Notes: generated by a model not told the origin, from the sequence alone. Shown: positions 1 through 9,983, numbered from the stretch's first letter. The stretch is DNA of 64,000 nt from Pseudomonas sp. LS-2 (GCF_003605735.1 NZ_QXTJ01000045.1:182093-246092), one strand, 5' to 3'. Numbers and translations are program-made.

Positions 1-417
1 GGCGAACACCGAGGCGATCAGGCTGGTCGTGGTGGTTTTGCCATGAGTACCGGCCACCGCGATGCCGTGGCGATAGCGCATCAGTTCGGCCAGCATCTCG
101 GCGCGGGGCACCACCGGGATACGACGCTCGAGCGCGGTGGCGACTTCCGGATTGGATGTGTTCACGGCGCTGGACACGACCAGCACGTCGGCAGCCGACG
201 CGTTTTCTGCGCGGTGACCGATGAAAATGTGAGCGCCGAACGATTCGAGACGTTCGGTCACGGGCGACGCCTTGAGGTCGGAACCAGACACTTCATAGCC
301 CAGATTCAGCAACACTTCAGCGATGCCACACATGCCCACGCCACCGATACCGACGAAGTGAATGCGACGGATACGGCGCATTTCCGGTTGGGGCATCGCG
401 CGTTGATTCTCAACCAT
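1..417 (-). CDS. murC: MurC, UDP-N-acetylmuramate--L-alanine ligase (N-terminal 139 codons, cut by window edge)
   Basis: Cytoplasmic ligase that adds L-Ala to UDP-MurNAc, the first peptide step of peptidoglycan precursor synthesis. Only the N-terminal part is present. It shows the nucleotide-binding start (HFVGIGGVGMCGIAEVL, about residues 19-35) and, close to the window edge, the Mur-ligase ATP P-loop AGTHGKTTTTS. The ATG at 415-417 overlaps the last codons of murG by 8 nt, as expected in the translationally coupled dcw operon. The C-terminal domain lies outside the window. Confidence 0.96.
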   Translation of the reverse strand, partial: MVENQRAMPQPEMRRIRRIHFVGIGGVGMCGIAEVLLNLGYEVSGSDLKASPVTERLESFGAHIFIGHRAENASAADVLVVSSAVNTSNPEVATALERRIPVVPRAEMLAELMRYRHGIAVAGTHGKTTTTSLIASVFA

Positions 418-1483
418 GGACCACCTCCAGGCAGACATCGACGACGGTATTGGTGGCGTCCGGCTTGGCCAGTTGGCGAGCCGTGGTGGCCATGCGTTTC
501 AATTGTTCGGGTTGCATCAAAACCTCTTTCAGGCGCGCTGCCATTTCGGCGGCGCCAGTTGTCGCTTGCGGCATCACGAAGGCGGCGCCTTCACGAGCCA
601 GATAGTCGGCGTTGCGCGACTGGTGGTCGTCGATGGCATGGGGCAGCGGCACCAGCAACGACGGCAGACCAGCGGCCGCCAGTTCACTGATGGTCAGCGC
701 ACCTGCGCGGCAGACCACCAGATCCGCCCAGCCATAGGCTTGGGCCATGTCTTTGATGAAGGGGGCGACCTGCGCCTCGACACCCGCGGCGCGGTAACGC
801 TCGGTGGTGACTTCATCGTGATTCTTGCCAGCCTGATGAAACACCTCAGGTCGCAGCTCTGCGGGCACCTGAGCCAGCGCCTCCGGCAGCAATTTGTTCA
901 GCGGTTCTGCACCCAGGCTTCCGCCCAGCACCAGCAACCGTGGCTTGCGTCCGGCCAGCGCCTGACGCGGCGTTTCGAAAAACAGCTCCGCACGCACCGG
1001 ATTACCGGTGGTACGCCGCTTGGCAGACGCTGCGAAGGTTTGCGGAAAGGCCTCGCACACACGAGCGGCGAACGACGCCAGACTGCGGTTCGCGGTGCCG
1101 GCGACGGCGTTTTGCTCGTGAATGATCAACGGCACGCCCGCAAGCTTTGCCGCCAAGCCGCCAGGCCCTGTCACATAACCACCGAAACCCACGACGCAAA
1201 CCGGCTTAAGCTCGCGCACGACCCTGCGTGCCTGGAGCAATGCCTTGACCAACATGAACGGCGCCTTGAGCAACGAAAGACGCCCCTTGCCGCGCAAGCC
1301 GGTGACGTTGATCAAATGCAACTTCAGGCCAGCGGCTGGAACCAGTTCGTTTTCGATGCCCCTTGGCGTGCCCAGCCAATGCACGGTGTAGCCGCGCGCC
1401 TGGAACTCGCGAGCGCAGGCCAGCGCCGGGAACACGTGTCCACCGGTGCCGCCCGCCATGATCAATACGTTACCGACGGCCAT
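410..1483 (-). CDS. murG: MurG, lipid I to lipid II GlcNAc transferase
   Basis: Membrane-associated GT28 glycosyltransferase that moves GlcNAc from UDP-GlcNAc to lipid I, giving lipid II. The 357-residue product has the family G-loops: GGTGGH at residues 11-16, GFGGYVTGP at 99-107, and a third GGSLGA near residue 190 in the UDP-GlcNAc-binding half. HEQN lies at 122-125. An in-frame Met lies 16 codons upstream, but the ATG at 1483 is preferred because GAGGAG precedes it and the family starts just before this first G-loop. It overlaps ftsW by 14 nt and murC by 8 nt. Confidence 0.97.
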   Translation of the reverse strand: MAVGNVLIMAGGTGGHVFPALACAREFQARGYTVHWLGTPRGIENELVPAAGLKLHLINVTGLRGKGRLSLLKAPFMLVKALLQARRVVRELKPVCVVGFGGYVTGPGGLAAKLAGVPLIIHEQNAVAGTANRSLASFAARVCEAFPQTFAASAKRRTTGNPVRAELFFETPRQALAGRKPRLLVLGGSLGAEPLNKLLPEALAQVPAELRPEVFHQAGKNHDEVTTERYRAAGVEAQVAPFIKDMAQAYGWADLVVCRAGALTISELAAAGLPSLLVPLPHAIDDHQSRNADYLAREGAAFVMPQATTGAAEMAARLKEVLMQPEQLKRMATTARQLAKPDATNTVVDVCLEVVHG

Positions 1484-2687
1484 GGTTGGGCTCCTCGGCA
1501 AAATCGCTCTCGCTGAACTCGGCCTCTTCACTGCCCATGTTGTTGCGCGATTCCCACTCGATGCGAAGCAACAGGCCCAGACTCGCGCAGCAGATGATCA
1601 GCGAGCTGCCGCCATAGCTGAGGAATGGCAGGGTCAGACCCTTGGTCGGCAGCAGACCGACGTTCACGCCGATATTGATCAGGAACTGACCAATCCACAG
1701 GAATGCCAGACCGTACGCGGTGTAAGCCGCAAAAAACTGCTTGGCGCGCTCGGCCCACATGCCGATGTACATCGCCCGAATACTGACGAAGACGAACAAC
1801 GCGACGGTGGCCAGCGAACCCACGACGCCCAGCTCTTCGGCCAATACCGAGAACACGAAGTCGGTGTGCGCTTCCGGCAGGTAGAACTGCTTCTGCACGC
1901 TGTTGCCCAGACCGACACCGAACCATTCGCCACGACCAAAGGCGATCAGCGCCTGGGTCAACTGGTAACCGGAGCCAAACTGATCGGACCACGGGTCGGT
2001 GAACGTGATCAGACGCGCCATCCGATAAGGTTGCGCTTGAACGAGGACGAACACCGCTGCGACGGCCAGTGCGACCATCAAGGCGAAACGGAACAGGCCT
2101 ACGCCACCAAGGAACAGCATTGCGGCAGCCGCGCCCATCATCACGACGGTGGCGCCGAAGTCAGGCTCCATCAGCAGCAGACCCGCCATGGGCAGCAGCA
2201 CAATGAACGGCTTGAAGAAGCCCATCCAGCTCTCGCGCACTTCCTGCTGACGACGGATCAGGTAACCCGCGAGGAAGATCACTACGAATACCTTGGCGAT
2301 CTCCGAGGGCTGCACGTTGAACATGCCGAAGCCGATCCAGCGCATGGAGCCGTTCACTTCACGCCCGATCCCGGGCACGATCACCAGAATCAGCAAGCCA
2401 AAGGCGCCGAGCAGCATCAGCCAGCCCAGACGTTGCCAGGTTGCGACAGGCACCATCATCGTGGCGACGCACGCGACCAGCCCCAGGACCAGATAGATCA
2501 GGTGGCGGGTCATCATGTAAAGCGCGTTGCCCGACTGGACGGCGGCCACTTCCGAGGAGGCGGAAGTGATCATTACCAGTCCCAGACCGAGCAGCGCAAG
2601 GCAGCCGGCGAGCATCGGGAAATCGACATCGACGCCACGACCGCTGATGATCGGCGATGGATAAGGCTTGATCACGCCAAAGATCAT
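1470..2687 (-). CDS. ftsW: FtsW, SEDS-family peptidoglycan glycosyltransferase of the divisome
   Basis: Integral inner-membrane SEDS protein that polymerises lipid II into septal glycan together with FtsI. The 405-residue product is a run of hydrophobic segments starting about residue 25, with typical SEDS stretches such as GxGxGNSVQKQ and FLSYGGSSL near the C-terminus. The open frame continues 77 codons upstream, but the ATG at 2687 follows a strong GGAGG and its first four bases form an ATGA overlap with the murD stop. Its end overlaps murG. Confidence 0.96.
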   Translation of the reverse strand: MIFGVIKPYPSPIISGRGVDVDFPMLAGCLALLGLGLVMITSASSEVAAVQSGNALYMMTRHLIYLVLGLVACVATMMVPVATWQRLGWLMLLGAFGLLILVIVPGIGREVNGSMRWIGFGMFNVQPSEIAKVFVVIFLAGYLIRRQQEVRESWMGFFKPFIVLLPMAGLLLMEPDFGATVVMMGAAAAMLFLGGVGLFRFALMVALAVAAVFVLVQAQPYRMARLITFTDPWSDQFGSGYQLTQALIAFGRGEWFGVGLGNSVQKQFYLPEAHTDFVFSVLAEELGVVGSLATVALFVFVSIRAMYIGMWAERAKQFFAAYTAYGLAFLWIGQFLINIGVNVGLLPTKGLTLPFLSYGGSSLIICCASLGLLLRIEWESRNNMGSEEAEFSESDFAEEPNHGRR

Positions 2688-4030
2688 GACAAGTCCTCCA
2701 CTGCCTGGGCGAACAGGCGTCCGCGCTCTTCGAAATTCTTGAACATATCCAGGCTTGCACAGGCCGGAGACAGCAACACGGCGTCCCCTTCCTGAGCCGA
2801 TTCGGCAGCACGTTGCACAGCTTCCTCCAATGTTTTGACGCGTATCAGAGGCACCGCATCGCCGAACGTATCGGCGAGCAGTTCGGCGTCGCGGCCCAAG
2901 AGGACGACGGCGCGGCAATGGGTGGCGACCGGGGCTTTGAGGGCGGAGAAATCCGCACCTTTGCCATCACCACCGGCGATCAGGACCAGCTTGCCGCTGA
3001 TGTCCGCGCCCAACCCTTCGATAGCCGCCAGGGCAGCACCGACATTGGTGGCCTTGGAATCGTCGTAGTAGCTGACGCCGGCGCGCTCGCGAACCCACTG
3101 GCAGCGATGCACGAGACCGGCGAAGGTGCGCAGACTCGACATCATCGCGTCGAACGGCAGACCGACTGCATGACCGAGCGCCAGCGCCGCCAGGGCATTG
3201 GCCTGGTTGTGCGCGCCACGGATTTTCAACTCACGCACGGGCATCAGGTTTTCGAACTGGAACGCCAGGTACTTTTCGCCGTTCTCTTCTCGCAGACCGA
3301 AGCCATTGATGTCCGGTTTGTTCAGACCAAAGGTCCAGCAAGGCACCCCTTCGCCGATCAATGGTCGCGACAAGGCATCCTGACGATTGACGACCACCTG
3401 ACGAGCGCCGCGGAAGATCCGGTGCTTGGCCAGGTGATAGGCCGGCAGACCGCTGTAGCGGTCCATGTGGTCTTCGCTGACGTTAAGCACGGTGGCGACT
3501 TCGGCGCCCAGTTGATCGGTGGTCTCCAGCTGAAAGCTCGAGAGCTCCATCACATACAGCTCGACGTCGTCGCTGAGCAGGTCCAGGGCCGGAACGCCAA
3601 GGTTGCCGCCGACAGCGACGCGCTTGCCAGCCGCAGCAGCCATTTCGCCGACCAGTGTGGTCACGGTGCTCTTCGCATTCGAGCCGCTAATGGCAACGAT
3701 TGGCGCCTTCGCGTTACGCGCGAACAGCTCGATGTCACCGGACAACTTCACACCACGGGCCGCGGCCTGCTGGAGCGCCGGGGTCGCCAGCGCGAGACCG
3801 GGACTCACGTACAACTCGTCGGCACGGCAGAGGAATTCCACGTCCAGCTCGCCACAACGCACTTCCACCTGCGGATAGTCACGACGCAGGGTCGCGAGCT
3901 CCGGTGGATTTTCCCGCGTGTCGGCCACGGCAAACGCCACGCCCCGGGTCGCCAGGAAGCGAACCAGGGACATGCCGCTCTTGCCGAGACCGACAATGAT
4001 GCGGAAGTGAGAGGAAGCGATCAGTGACAC
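2684..4030 (-). CDS. murD: MurD, UDP-MurNAc-L-Ala--D-Glu ligase
   Basis: Cytoplasmic Mur ligase that adds D-glutamate. The 448-residue product has an N-terminal UDP-binding fold (IVGLGKSGMS, residues 12-21) and the ATP P-loop SGSNAKSTVTT (115-125). In this P-loop Ala occupies the position that is often Gly in Mur ligases. The start codon is GTG (4028-4030), preceded by GAGGT. It ends in an ATGA overlap with ftsW and begins 7 nt downstream of mraY, in the usual dcw order. Confidence 0.96.
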   Translation of the reverse strand: MSLIASSHFRIIVGLGKSGMSLVRFLATRGVAFAVADTRENPPELATLRRDYPQVEVRCGELDVEFLCRADELYVSPGLALATPALQQAAARGVKLSGDIELFARNAKAPIVAISGSNAKSTVTTLVGEMAAAAGKRVAVGGNLGVPALDLLSDDVELYVMELSSFQLETTDQLGAEVATVLNVSEDHMDRYSGLPAYHLAKHRIFRGARQVVVNRQDALSRPLIGEGVPCWTFGLNKPDINGFGLREENGEKYLAFQFENLMPVRELKIRGAHNQANALAALALGHAVGLPFDAMMSSLRTFAGLVHRCQWVRERAGVSYYDDSKATNVGAALAAIEGLGADISGKLVLIAGGDGKGADFSALKAPVATHCRAVVLLGRDAELLADTFGDAVPLIRVKTLEEAVQRAAESAQEGDAVLLSPACASLDMFKNFEERGRLFAQAVEDLS

Positions 4031-4036
4031 TCTGTT

Positions 4037-5119
4037 CTACCTCAGTTTCAACGTGGCAAGACCGATCAACACGAGGATCACGGTGATGATCCAGAAACGG
4101 ACGATCACGCGCGGCTCGGGCCAGCCCTTGAGTTCAAAATGGTGGTGGATCGGCGCCATGCGGAAAACGCGGCGGCCGGTCAATTTAAAGGATGCGACCT
4201 GAATGACGACTGACAGGGTTTCCATCACGAAAACACCGCCCATGATGAACAGGACGATCTCCTGGCGGACGATGACAGCGATGGTGCCGAGTGCCGCGCC
4301 GAGCGCCAGCGCGCCGACATCGCCCATGAACACCTGAGCCGGATACGTGTTGAACCACAGAAACCCCAGGCCGGCACCGATCAGGGCGCCACAGAACACA
4401 ATCAGTTCGCCGGAGCCTGGCACGTAAGGGATCAGCAGGTATTCGGCGAATTTCACGTTACCGGACAGGTAGCAGAAGATGCCCAGCGCGCCTCCGACCA
4501 TCACGGTTGGCAGAATTGCCAGGCCGTCCAGGCCATCGGTGAGGTTCACGGCATTACTGGAACCGACGATCACGAAGTAGGTGAGAATCACGAAACCTAC
4601 GCCCAGCGGAATGCTGAAGTCCTTGAGCATCGGGATCAGCAGCGTGGTCTCGACTGGCGATTGCGCGGTCATATAAAGGAAGATCGCAGCACCCAGACCG
4701 AATACCGACTGCCAGAAGTACTTCCAGCGGCTAGGCAACCCTTTGGAGTTTTTCTCGATCACCTTACGGTAATCGTCGACCCAGCCAATACCGCCGAACA
4801 GCAGCGTGACGATGAGCACGACCCACACATAACGGTTGCTCAGATCCGCCCAAAGCAAGGTGCTGATGGCGATGGCAGAGAGAATCAGTGCGCCACCCAT
4901 GGTCGGGGTGCCTGACTTGGACAAATGGGATTGAGGACCGTCGTTGCGGACGGATTGACCGATCTGCTTGTTCTGCAGGGCACGGATCATCCATGGACCG
5001 AGGCACAGCGAGAGCGACAGTGCGGTGAGCACGCCAAGGATCCCGCGCAGGGTCAGGTACTGGAAGACCGCGAAGCCTTTGTAGAACTGTTGCAGATACT
5101 CGGCCAGCAGCAGCAGCAT
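4037..5119 (-). CDS. mraY: MraY, phospho-MurNAc-pentapeptide transferase
   Basis: Polytopic membrane enzyme that transfers phospho-MurNAc-pentapeptide to undecaprenyl phosphate, forming lipid I. The 360-residue product matches the family length. It shows the catalytic Asp pair in WVDDYRKV (D115-D116), the NLTDGLDGL motif near residue 195, and the C-terminal His cluster MAPIHHHFE. The ATG at 5117-5119 overlaps the murF stop by one base (TAATG). Confidence 0.97.
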   Translation of the reverse strand: MLLLLAEYLQQFYKGFAVFQYLTLRGILGVLTALSLSLCLGPWMIRALQNKQIGQSVRNDGPQSHLSKSGTPTMGGALILSAIAISTLLWADLSNRYVWVVLIVTLLFGGIGWVDDYRKVIEKNSKGLPSRWKYFWQSVFGLGAAIFLYMTAQSPVETTLLIPMLKDFSIPLGVGFVILTYFVIVGSSNAVNLTDGLDGLAILPTVMVGGALGIFCYLSGNVKFAEYLLIPYVPGSGELIVFCGALIGAGLGFLWFNTYPAQVFMGDVGALALGAALGTIAVIVRQEIVLFIMGGVFVMETLSVVIQVASFKLTGRRVFRMAPIHHHFELKGWPEPRVIVRFWIITVILVLIGLATLKLR

Positions 5120-6489
5120 TAATGTTTCTCCAGGCTGGATCCGCAGAGAGCCGCCACGACGTTTTCCATCGCGGCACTGCGGGATCCTTTGATCAAAATG
5201 GTGGTGTTTTTATCTTGCTCGGCGCCCAGCGCCTCGATCAGGTCAGCCTGATTGGCAAAATGGCGCGCATCCTGCCCGAAAGCTTTGACCGCATGGGCCA
5301 TCAGTGGACCAACGGCATAGAGGGCATCGACCTTGCCGGCCGCATACGCGCCGACGTCACGATGGCCCTGCTCTGCCCAGTCACCCAGCTCGCCAATATC
5401 ACCCAGTACCAGCACCTTGCGGCCGGAAAATCCGGTGAGAATGTCGGTGGCCGCAGCGACCGAAGTCGGGTTGGCGTTGTAGGTGTCGTCGATCACGCGC
5501 ATGCCGTTGGTCGCCAGTTGCGCAACGGTACGGCCCTTGACCGGCTGCACGCTGTCGAGCCCGGCAACCAGACCCGGCAGCGAGACGCCCAGTGCGTGGC
5601 CTGCGGCAGCAGCAGCCAATGCGTTGGCCACGTTGTGCGCACCCAGCAGATTCAATTGCACCTGCGCCGAGCCGCTCGGACCGTTCAAAGTGAAGGTCGG
5701 GCAGCCGCGGGCGTCGATGCCCAGATCGGTGGCATAGAAATCGGCCTGATCGCTGCTCCGGGAAAAACTCAGGACCTTGCGACCGGCTGCGCGGGCAACC
5801 CAGATGTCGAACGCCTTGTCGTCGCGATTCAAAACCGCGACGCCACGGGTATCGAGACCCTCGATGATTTCGCCCTTGGCTTGGACGATCTTCTCGGGAC
5901 CCCCAAACTCACCGACATGGGCAGTGCCTGCATTGGTCAGCACCACGACGTGCGGCTTGGTCAGGCTGACGGTGAAGGCAATTTCGCCCACTCGCGATGC
6001 GCCCAGTTCGATAACGGCTGCAGCGAACTTCGGAGCCAGCGCCAGCAACGTCAGTGGCACGCCCAGTTCGTTATTCAGGTTGCCTCGAGTGGCGAGCACC
6101 GAACCACGCGTACGCAGAATGCTGGCGAGCATTTCCTTGACCGTGGTCTTGCCGCTGGAACCGGTGATCGCGGCTACCGGTTTGTCTATGAAGGCGTTGC
6201 GATTCATGGCCCCCAACTGCGCCAACGCCTTGCGGGTATCGCCGACGATCAGTTGTGGCAACGCGCTGCCTGGAATTTCACGCTCGACCAATGCCCCTAC
6301 AGCACCTTTGGCTGCGACCTGATCGAGGTAATCGTGACCGTCGAAACGCGGGCCGGTTAGCGCCACGAACAACTGTCCCGGATCGATTGCACGGCTGTCG
6401 ATGCTGACGCCATTGAAACTCACGTCTTCGCCGACCCGACGCGCATCGAGCGGCAACAACAATTCGCTGAACGAAAGTGGCTTAAGCAT
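5119..6489 (-). CDS. murF: MurF, UDP-MurNAc-tripeptide--D-Ala-D-Ala ligase
   Basis: Last cytoplasmic Mur ligase; it adds D-Ala-D-Ala to complete the UDP-MurNAc-pentapeptide. The 456-residue product has the ATP P-loop GSSGKTT (residues 110-116) and the downstream DDTYNANP motif typical of MurF. The start overlaps the murE end by 8 nt and the stop overlaps the mraY start by 1 nt, so translational coupling is likely. Confidence 0.97.
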   Translation of the reverse strand: MLKPLSFSELLLPLDARRVGEDVSFNGVSIDSRAIDPGQLFVALTGPRFDGHDYLDQVAAKGAVGALVEREIPGSALPQLIVGDTRKALAQLGAMNRNAFIDKPVAAITGSSGKTTVKEMLASILRTRGSVLATRGNLNNELGVPLTLLALAPKFAAAVIELGASRVGEIAFTVSLTKPHVVVLTNAGTAHVGEFGGPEKIVQAKGEIIEGLDTRGVAVLNRDDKAFDIWVARAAGRKVLSFSRSSDQADFYATDLGIDARGCPTFTLNGPSGSAQVQLNLLGAHNVANALAAAAAGHALGVSLPGLVAGLDSVQPVKGRTVAQLATNGMRVIDDTYNANPTSVAAATDILTGFSGRKVLVLGDIGELGDWAEQGHRDVGAYAAGKVDALYAVGPLMAHAVKAFGQDARHFANQADLIEALGAEQDKNTTILIKGSRSAAMENVVAALCGSSLEKH

Positions 6490-7945
6490 GTGCAGCCTCC
6501 CATGCGTTCAGTGCCTTGGCGGCTTCTTCAAGATCGGAGAAAGGATGGCGCTGGCCATCGATTTCCTGGTAGTCCTCGTGACCTTTGCCCGCCAGCACGA
6601 TCACGTCCGCGGCTTGGGCCTGGGCGATAATCTGCGCAATGGCTTGGCCGCGACCGGCGACGAACTCGACCTTATCCACAGCGCCGAAACCGGCGCGGAT
6701 GTCGTCGAAAATGCGCGCGGGGTCTTCGGTTCTCGGATTGTCGTCGGTGACCAGCACCTTGTCGGCCAGACGCTCCACCACTTCGGCCATCAGCGGGCGC
6801 TTGCCTCGATCGCGATCGCCGCCACAGCCGAACAGACAGGTCAGCTCGCCCTTGGCGTGTGGGCGCAGTGCAGCGAGCACTTTTTCCAGCGCGTCCGGAG
6901 TGTGGGCATAATCGACCACGACCAGTGGGAGCGACCCACCGCCGAGGCGCTGCATACGTCCGACCGGACCTTCGAGGCTCGGCAGCACTTTGAGAATTTC
7001 GTCCAGCGGGTAATCCAGGCCAATCAATGCGCCGACGGCAGCCAGCACATTGCTCAGGTTGAACCTGCCGAGCAAGCTGCTGCGCAGGACATGATCGCCC
7101 TGCGGCGTCACCAGCGTGGCGCGTACGCCATCGTCATCGAAGTGCGCATCGCGGCAGCACAGGTACGCGCTGCTGTCTTCCTGGCTGTAGCTGATCAGAC
7201 GCGAATTATGCGGTTGAGCGGCCAGTTGGCGACCGAAATCGTCGTCGAGATTGACCACGCGGCAACGCAGGTCACTCCAGGCAAACAGCTTGGCTTTCGC
7301 GGCTGCGTAGGCTTGCATCGTACCGTGATAATCCAGATGGTCACGGGACAGGTTGGTCATCACTGCGACGTCGAAGGCCAGCGCAGTCACGCGACCTTGA
7401 TCCAGACCATGGGATGAGACTTCCATCGCGATGGCCTTGGCCCCGGCCTTTTTCAGGTCGTAAATCGTCGACTGCACGGAAATCGGGTCGGGCGTGGTGT
7501 GAATGCCGCTTTTCAGTTCGCTATAAAAGCCGGTGCCCAGGGTGCCGATCAACCCGCAATGCTGACCCAGCTTGTCCAGCGCTTGCGCGATGAGCTGAGT
7601 GACACTGGTCTTGCCGTTCGTGCCGGTGACGCCGACCAGGTTCATGCCACGGCTCGGATCTCCGTAGAAACGCCCGGCGATGTCTGACAGCTGCGCCGCC
7701 AGGCCCTTGACCGGGATCATCGGAATGTCGGTGATCGGCAGTACCTTGGCGCCTTCGACTTCATAGGCGACGGCCGCGGCACCGTGCGCAATGGCATCGG
7801 TAATATGATCGCGCCCGTCAACCTTCAGGCCCGGAATCGCCAGGAACAGATCACCCGGACGCACCTTGCGGCTGTCCAGCGTCAGCTCGCGAATCAACAG
7901 GTCACGATCGCTCTGGGCGAATATCTTGCTCAGGTTGAATGACAT
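6482..7945 (-). CDS. murE: MurE, UDP-MurNAc-L-Ala-D-Glu--meso-diaminopimelate ligase
   Basis: Cytoplasmic Mur ligase adding the third stem residue. The 487-residue product has the P-loop GTNGKTS (residues 108-114) and the specificity motif DNPR (in TDDNPRTEDPA, near residue 405). DNPR is the established marker of meso-DAP rather than L-Lys enzymes, as expected for a Gram-negative. The start overlaps the ftsI stop (TGATG) and the end overlaps murF by 8 nt. Confidence 0.97.
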   Translation of the reverse strand: MSFNLSKIFAQSDRDLLIRELTLDSRKVRPGDLFLAIPGLKVDGRDHITDAIAHGAAAVAYEVEGAKVLPITDIPMIPVKGLAAQLSDIAGRFYGDPSRGMNLVGVTGTNGKTSVTQLIAQALDKLGQHCGLIGTLGTGFYSELKSGIHTTPDPISVQSTIYDLKKAGAKAIAMEVSSHGLDQGRVTALAFDVAVMTNLSRDHLDYHGTMQAYAAAKAKLFAWSDLRCRVVNLDDDFGRQLAAQPHNSRLISYSQEDSSAYLCCRDAHFDDDGVRATLVTPQGDHVLRSSLLGRFNLSNVLAAVGALIGLDYPLDEILKVLPSLEGPVGRMQRLGGGSLPLVVVDYAHTPDALEKVLAALRPHAKGELTCLFGCGGDRDRGKRPLMAEVVERLADKVLVTDDNPRTEDPARIFDDIRAGFGAVDKVEFVAGRGQAIAQIIAQAQAADVIVLAGKGHEDYQEIDGQRHPFSDLEEAAKALNAWEAAHA

Positions 7946-9693
7946 CAGCCGCGCCCTCCCTTGACGGGGACGGCTGCCGGCGCGGCGTTGGCCTGTTGCT
8001 CAGGCGGCACCGGCGCGAGGTTGTCCGGGCGCACGTTCATCAGGCGCAGGGTCCCCGACATCACCTTGCTGAACACAGGTGCGGAAACCAGACCACCGAA
8101 GTAGCCACCTTTACTTGGCTCATCGATAACGACCACTACCGCGTAACGCGGGTTGCTCATCGGGCCGAAACCGGCGAACAGCGAGCGATAGGAGTTCTCG
8201 GCGTAGCCTTTGGTGCCCACCGATGTCTTACGTGCAGTACCCGATTTGCCCGCCACGTGATACGACGGCACTCGAGCGCGATAAACGCCGCGCGGGTCTT
8301 CGATGACCTGCTGCAACATGCCTTGCAATGTTTTTGCGGTCGCTTCCGGAATCGCCTGAGTCGACTCGGACGGCTTGTCTGTCTTAAGGATGGTCAGGGG
8401 AACGATCTTGCCGTTGTTCGCCAGCGCGGAGTAGGCGTGAACCAGTTGCAGCGCTGTTACCGACAGACCGTAACCGTAAGATAAGGTCGCAGTTTCCGCC
8501 TTGCGCCACTCCCGATAGTTCGGCAGATTGCCCACTCGCTCACCTGGAAAGCCAAGACCTGTGTATTGCCCCAGACCCACGCGCTGCATGGCGCGGAAAA
8601 TCGCCTCACCGCCTACATCGAACGCCACCTTGCTCATTCCGACGTTACTGGAGTTGATCAGAATACCGGTCAGATCGAGAATCGGCCCTTCAGTCTTTGT
8701 CACGTCACGAATGGTGTACTTACCGATTTGCAGCGTGCCCGGATAGACCTCGACCTTGTCGCTGGGCTTCCAGCGACCACTGTCGAGAGCGGCGGTCATG
8801 GAGATCGGCTTCATGGTCGAGCCGGGTTCGAACACATCGATGATCGCGCGGTTACGCATCGCCGCCGGGACCATGGTGCGACGGTTGTTCGGGTTGTAGG
8901 TCGGCTGATTGACCATCGCCAGCACTTCGCCGGTCTTCACGTCCATGATCACCAGGCTGCCCGCCTTGGCGTCGTTTTCCTGGATCGCGTTGCGCAGCTC
9001 GCGAGTGGCCAGGTATTGCAGCCGCAGATCAATAGACAAAGCCAAGGTTTTCCCGGCCTTGGCGTTTTTCTTCACTTGCAGGTCTTTGATCAACCTGCCG
9101 CGCCGATCCTTGATGACTTGCCTTTTACCTGGCACTCCGGCGAGCCAGTCGTCATAGGCGAGCTCAACCCCCTCGCGACCATGATCGTCAAGGTCGGTAA
9201 AGCCGACCATGTGGGCTGTGACATCGCCCGCTGGATAGAAGCGGCGGAACTCTTCCTTGCCGTAGACGCCCGGCACTTTCAGGTCGAGTACCGACTGGCC
9301 TTGCTCCGGGGTCAGTCCGCGAACCAGATAGATGAATTCTTTGCTGGCCTGTTCATTCAGACGATCGGCAAGGGCTTTAGGGTCTTGCCCCAACGCTTGC
9401 GCCAACAGGCCCCATTTGCTCTTGTCTGCCTGCATCTCGGACGGGTTTGCCCAGATGGTGGTGACGGGAGTACTGACAGCCAGAGGCTCGCCGTTACGGT
9501 CGGTGATCAGACCACGGTGAGCCGGAATGGAAACGGTGCGCAGGCTGCGCGCATCGCCCTGCTCGATAAGGAAACGATGATCGATGACCTGCAAATCGAC
9601 GATGCGGTACGAAATCGCCAGCACCATGATCGACAACAGCCCGACCACGACGCGGAACCGCCAAGGGTAGAGTGCCCCTTCGAGTTTCATCAT
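7945..9693 (-). CDS. ftsI: FtsI (PBP3), septal peptidoglycan D,D-transpeptidase
   Basis: Class B penicillin-binding protein that crosslinks septal peptidoglycan with FtsW. The 582-residue product has a short cytoplasmic N-terminus, a single membrane segment (about residues 14-33), a pedestal domain, and a transpeptidase domain. The active-site motifs are STMK (catalytic Ser292, Lys295), SSN (348-350) and KSGTA near residue 485. Two adjacent ATGs (9693 and 9690) are possible; the first makes an ATGA overlap with ftsL. Confidence 0.96.
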   Translation of the reverse strand: MMKLEGALYPWRFRVVVGLLSIMVLAISYRIVDLQVIDHRFLIEQGDARSLRTVSIPAHRGLITDRNGEPLAVSTPVTTIWANPSEMQADKSKWGLLAQALGQDPKALADRLNEQASKEFIYLVRGLTPEQGQSVLDLKVPGVYGKEEFRRFYPAGDVTAHMVGFTDLDDHGREGVELAYDDWLAGVPGKRQVIKDRRGRLIKDLQVKKNAKAGKTLALSIDLRLQYLATRELRNAIQENDAKAGSLVIMDVKTGEVLAMVNQPTYNPNNRRTMVPAAMRNRAIIDVFEPGSTMKPISMTAALDSGRWKPSDKVEVYPGTLQIGKYTIRDVTKTEGPILDLTGILINSSNVGMSKVAFDVGGEAIFRAMQRVGLGQYTGLGFPGERVGNLPNYREWRKAETATLSYGYGLSVTALQLVHAYSALANNGKIVPLTILKTDKPSESTQAIPEATAKTLQGMLQQVIEDPRGVYRARVPSYHVAGKSGTARKTSVGTKGYAENSYRSLFAGFGPMSNPRYAVVVVIDEPSKGGYFGGLVSAPVFSKVMSGTLRLMNVRPDNLAPVPPEQQANAAPAAVPVKGGRG

Positions 9694-9983
9694 GGCGACA
9701 CCATCCGGATATCGGCGGCGTTCGGAATACGCATTTTCAGCTGATCGGTGGCCAGCGCTTCAATACGGCTGTGCGCGGTCCAGGTGCTTTGCTCGAGAAT
9801 CAGACGTCCCCACTCAGCCTGCGCCTTGTCGCGAACACTGAGTTCGGCATACAGCGAATTGAGCAGTTGGCGGTTCCAGTGCGCGCTGTAGGAAACGGCG
9901 ATTGCCGAAACCAGAACGGCTATGAACAAAAGCAGCATGAAGAAGCTGCCGCCTGGCAATGGCTTGAAGAAACCGCGGCTCAC
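9690..9983 (-). CDS. ftsL: FtsL, bitopic cell-division protein
   Basis: Small (97 aa) bitopic division protein that links FtsQ/B to the FtsWI synthase. It has a short N-terminus ending in KPLPGG, one hydrophobic segment (about residues 13-30) and a periplasmic heptad-like region. Sequence is poorly conserved in this family, so the call rests on size, topology and position between rsmH and ftsI. It overlaps both neighbours by 4 nt. Confidence 0.93.
   Translation of the reverse strand: MSRGFFKPLPGGSFFMLLLFIAVLVSAIAVSYSAHWNRQLLNSLYAELSVRDKAQAEWGRLILEQSTWTAHSRIEALATDQLKMRIPNAADIRMVSP

Noticed and set aside
416..4027. Long plus-strand open frames opposite murG, ftsW and murD (for example 416-1516, 1446-2795, 2813-4027).
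   Set aside because: They are antisense shadows of high-GC coding sequence, rich in His, Gln and Arg, with no family similarity. The minus-strand genes are certain.
8566..9744. Plus-strand open frame of 392 codons opposite ftsI.
   Set aside because: Shadow of ftsI; no recognisable domain or ribosome-binding context.
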